This document shows, one piece after another, positions 5,094 through 6,821 of a stretch of DNA of 6,821 bases. The stretch is taken from the NCBI GenBank assembly GCA_017305815.1, contig JAFKJZ010000512.1, positions 1-6,821 on the forward strand, given 5' to 3'. Position 1 is the first letter of the stretch. Each line of letters starts with the position of its first letter. Both the position numbers and the translations under genes were made by a program. The stretch comes from Hyphomicrobiales bacterium. Lineage in GTDB: Bacteria; Pseudomonadota; Alphaproteobacteria; Rhizobiales; Kaistiaceae. The notes beneath the pieces were generated by a model. That model searched no databases. It worked only from the letters and a program-made list of their open reading frames with translations, and had not been told where the DNA came from.

Positions 5094-6547
5094 CCTTCTC
5101 CAACGATCCCGTCCTGCTGGCGCTCGCGCTCGCCATTCCCGCGCTGGCGACGCTTGCCATCGCCATGCTCAGACGCTGGCCAAACGCGCGCGAGGCGGCG
5201 ACGCTGGTCGCCTCCGGGCTGCTCTTCGGCGTGGTGATGGCGCTGCTGGCGCATGTGCTCTCCGGCGCGCGGCCGGAGCTGCATCTCGTTTCCGTCGCGC
5301 CCGGCCTTTCGCTGGCGCTGAAGATCGATCCGCTCGGCATGCTGTTCGCCGCCGTCGCCGCGACGCTCTGGATCGTCAACTCGCTCTATTCGATCGGCTA
5401 TATGCGCGGCAATGACGAGCCGCGGCAGACGATTTTCTACGCCTGCTTCGCCATCGCCATCTTCGCGACCATGGGACTGGCGTTTTCCGGCAACCTGTTC
5501 ACCCTGTTCGTCTTCTACGAGGTGCTGTCGCTCTCGACCTATCCGTTGGTGACCCACAAGCAGAGCCCGGCGGCGATGAAGGCAGGGCGCGTGTACCTGC
5601 TCACCCTCGTCGGCGCCTCGATGGTGCTGTTGCTGCCCGCGATCGTCTGGACCGGCCTTGCCGCCGGCACGCTCGATTTCCGAACCGGCGGCATTCTCGC
5701 CGGCAAGCTCGGCGACGGCGCGCTGGCGCTGCTCTTCGCCCTGTTCGTCTTCGGCGCGGCCAAGGCGGCGGTGATGCCGCTGCATCGCTGGCTGCCTGCG
5801 GCCATGGTGGCGCCGACGCCGGTCTCGGCGCTTCTGCATGCCGTCGCCGTGGTCAAGGCGGGCGTCTTCACCATCCTGAAGGTGGCCGTCTCTGTCTTCG
5901 GCATCGAGACGCTCTCCGCCAGCGGCGCCAGCGAATGGTTGGTCTATGTCGCCGGCTTCACCATCGTCGTCGCTTACGTCGTCGCGCTCCAGGCCGATGA
6001 TCTGAAGCGCCGGCTGGCCTATTCGACCATCGGCCAGCTTTCCTACATCGTGCTGGCGGCGGCGCTCGCGTCGCCCGTCGCCGTCCTCGGCGCGGCCTTG
6101 CACATCGCCGCCCACGCCGTCTCGAAGATCACGCTCTTCTTCGCCGCCGGATCCGTCTACACGGCGGAGCATGTGACCAAGATCAGCCAGATGGACGGGA
6201 TCGGCCGCCGCATGCCCTGGACGATGGGCGCCTTCGCGATCGGCGCGCTCTCCATGATCGGTCTGCCACCGACGGCCGGGTTCCTCGGCAAGTGGTTCAT
6301 CCTCGATGCCGCCACCGGCGCCACCAACTGGTTCGCGGTCGGCGTCATCGTCGTCTCGACCGTGCTCAACGCCGCCTATTTTCTGCCGATCCTGACCCGC
6401 GCCTTCCTGCGCCCGGCGAACGGCCCGCGCCAGGAAGCCCCGCTCGCGATGGTGATCGCGCTGACCGTCACAGCGGCCGGCACCGTGTTGCTCTTCCTGT
6501 GCCCGGGCGTTCCGTTCCGCCTCGCTTCGATGATCATGGGAGGGTGA
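5090..6547 (+). CDS. NuoL/MrpA-N-like proton-conducting subunit (second large antiporter pump subunit)
   Basis: 485 residues from the ATG at 5090, which overlaps the mnhD stop (ATGA). A longer frame from 4991 adds 33 residues antiparallel in character to a membrane protein and overlapping mnhD, so it was rejected. About 14 membrane segments. Conserved charges: Glu144 in FYEVLSLSTY, Lys225 in GAAKAAVMPLHRWLP, Lys256 in AVAVVKAGVF, Lys306 in DDLKRRLAYSTIGQLSY, His338 and His342, Lys346, and Lys401 in GFLGKWF. The run APTPVSALLH at 241-250 followed by VVKAGVF is typical of NuoL and of the N-terminal part of MrpA rather than of MrpD (compare APSSASVLLAS in mnhD). It is shorter than MrpA or NuoL and lacks any C-terminal extension. 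I read it as the pump half of a split MrpA; databases may call it subunit D or NADH dehydrogenase subunit 5. Confidence 0.9.
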   Translation: MTFSNDPVLLALALAIPALATLAIAMLRRWPNAREAATLVASGLLFGVVMALLAHVLSGARPELHLVSVAPGLSLALKIDPLGMLFAAVAATLWIVNSLYSIGYMRGNDEPRQTIFYACFAIAIFATMGLAFSGNLFTLFVFYEVLSLSTYPLVTHKQSPAAMKAGRVYLLTLVGASMVLLLPAIVWTGLAAGTLDFRTGGILAGKLGDGALALLFALFVFGAAKAAVMPLHRWLPAAMVAPTPVSALLHAVAVVKAGVFTILKVAVSVFGIETLSASGASEWLVYVAGFTIVVAYVVALQADDLKRRLAYSTIGQLSYIVLAAALASPVAVLGAALHIAAHAVSKITLFFAAGSVYTAEHVTKISQMDGIGRRMPWTMGAFAIGALSMIGLPPTAGFLGKWFILDAATGATNWFAVGVIVVSTVLNAAYFLPILTRAFLRPANGPRQEAPLAMVIALTVTAAGTVLLFLCPGVPFRLASMIMGG

Positions 6548-6570
6548 GATGCGTTCTTCTGCCAGTAAGA

Positions 6571-6606
6571 CCCTCACCCAACCCTCTCCCGCAAGCGGGC
6601 GAGGGC
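6571..6606 (+). repeat. Intergenic palindromic repeat, copy 1
   Basis: The unit begins CCCTCACCCAACCC and continues into a hairpin with arms CCCTCTCCCGC (6582-6592) and GCGGGCGAGGG (6595-6605), one mismatch in 11 pairs and a two-base loop. It belongs to a repeat style common in rhizobial and other proteobacterial intergenic regions. Copy 2 lies in the opposite orientation. Confidence 0.85.
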
Positions 6607-6610
6607 TTTT
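6582..6610 (+). terminator. Possible intrinsic terminator or attenuator after the antiporter genes
   Basis: The GC-rich hairpin of repeat copy 1 is followed directly by CTTTT (6606-6610). Four U residues make a weak terminator; partial read-through into the downstream gene is plausible. It also could act as an mRNA-stabilising 3' structure. Confidence 0.35.
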
Positions 6611-6663
6611 CCGCCGGCGCGCTTCAGAAGCAACGTGCCTGAACGAGCACGCACAGTCGCGCT

Positions 6664-6700
6664 CCCTCTCCCGCGCGCGGGAGAGGGTTGGGGTGAGGGG
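6664..6700 (-). repeat. Intergenic palindromic repeat, copy 2 (inverted)
   Basis: A perfect 24-bp palindrome (6664-6687; arm CCCTCTCCCGCG and its complement) is followed by TTGGGGTGAGGG. Read on the minus strand, 6677-6699 repeats the first 22 bases of copy 1 with a single one-base insertion (CCCC instead of CCC before AA). The two copies can therefore fold as two separate hairpins or as one long stem enclosing about 84 bases. Confidence 0.85.
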
Positions 6701-6724
6701 CTTCTCCAACGCCGGGAGAAAGCC

Positions 6725-6821
6725 ATGACCGCCACCCGTCGAAACGTCCTCCTCGCGCTCGCCGTCGTCCTCGCCCTTCTGGTCGTCGCCGACAGCTTCG
6801 TCACGCATCATCCGAGCTTCG
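6725..6821 (+). CDS. Small membrane protein, N-terminal part only
   Basis: Thirty-two codons are visible before the window ends. The start ATG at 6725 has GGGAGA at 6714-6719 with good spacing. The protein opens with a short basic segment (TATRRN) and a strongly hydrophobic stretch at about residues 8-22, then ADSFVTHHPSF. A positively charged start followed by one hydrophobic helix suggests a membrane anchor with the N terminus inside. From memory, short two-helix membrane proteins with a similar Asp-x-Phe-Val...His...Phe ending of the first helix accompany Mrp-like operons in alphaproteobacteria, but 32 residues do not prove this. It lies 177 bases past the last antiporter gene, separated by the repeat doublet. 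Confidence 0.65.
   Translation, partial: MTATRRNVLLALAVVLALLVVADSFVTHHPSF

Larger units (their letters stand above)
6549..6728 (+). other. 59-codon coupled reading frame running through the repeat doublet
   Basis: An ATG one base after the stop of the NuoL-like gene (TGAGATG), with GGGAGGG at 6538-6544 ideally placed, opens a frame of 59 codons. It reads through both repeat hairpins and stops in an ATGA overlap with the downstream gene. The predicted peptide is Arg/Ser-rich, has no membrane segment or recognisable domain, and most of it is repeat-derived. It may be a translated leader that couples ribosomes to the next gene, the remnant of a start disrupted by the repeats, or chance. I do not claim a functional protein. 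Confidence 0.25.

Noticed and set aside
1053..6547. Complex I (nuo) or membrane-bound hydrogenase operon
   Set aside because: All eight proteins fit antiporter-module subunits, and the E, F and G subunits are not part of complex I. No redox subunit is visible.
4895..6811. 638-codon open frame on the minus strand
   Set aside because: It is antisense to mnhD, the NuoL-like gene and the repeats. Its product is a mix of Arg, Asp, Gly, Gln and His without a fold, as expected from the complement of GC-rich membrane-protein codons.
1..6821. tRNA, rRNA, CRISPR array, insertion sequence or phage attachment site
   Set aside because: None was seen on reading; the only multi-copy elements are the two palindromic repeats near 6571-6700.

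Overview
The window is GC-rich, densely packed DNA from a Gram-negative bacterium. The gene content, the third-position G/C codon bias and the intergenic repeat family (CCCTCACCC / CCCTCTCCCGC hairpins) point to an alphaproteobacterium, probably of the Hyphomicrobiales (rhizobial) group. This placement comes from recognition of sequence style, not from a database search.

Left part (1-1052, minus strand). The window opens inside the 5' end of an oligopeptidase B-like gene (ptrB, 1-197). Upstream of it lies a complete methionine-R-sulfoxide reductase gene (msrB, 363-806). A 246-bp region separates msrB from the plus-strand operon. It holds a perfect 16-bp palindrome (875-890) that overlaps a plausible msrB -10 element, and a strong Shine-Dalgarno site just before the first operon gene. 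I see no gene in it.

Central part (1053-6547, plus strand). Eight genes form one uninterrupted operon for a multisubunit cation/proton antiporter of the Mrp/Mnh/Sha family. The order is E, F, G, a stand-alone MrpA C-terminal (MbhD/MbhE-like) protein, B, C, D, then a NuoL/MrpA-N-like ion-pump subunit. Every junction overlaps by 1 or 4 bases (ATGA, GTGA or TGATG), so the genes are probably translationally coupled. The layout is permuted relative to the textbook ABCDEFG order: MrpA is split into two genes at distant positions. The first seven genes instead follow the order of the antiporter module of archaeal membrane-bound hydrogenases (mbhA-H). No hydrogenase, NADH-binding or iron-sulfur subunit is seen, so within the window this is a stand-alone antiporter. 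Together the products should form one inner-membrane complex: D and the NuoL-like protein are the two large pump subunits, B, C, F, G and the MbhD/E-like protein are small integral subunits, and E adds a soluble domain.

Right part (6548-6821). A doublet of inverted repeats (6571-6606 and 6664-6700) lies between the last antiporter gene and the start of a further small membrane-protein gene (6725 onwards, cut by the window end). The first hairpin is followed by CTTTT and could end or attenuate the operon transcript. A 59-codon reading frame with a good ribosome-binding site runs through the whole repeat doublet and ends in an ATGA overlap with the downstream gene.

The main points for a second look are the split, permuted Mrp operon, the similar basic tails on the otherwise unrelated G and C subunits, the coupled frame through the repeats, the palindrome at the msrB promoter, and an MsrB that lacks the usual resolving cysteine.
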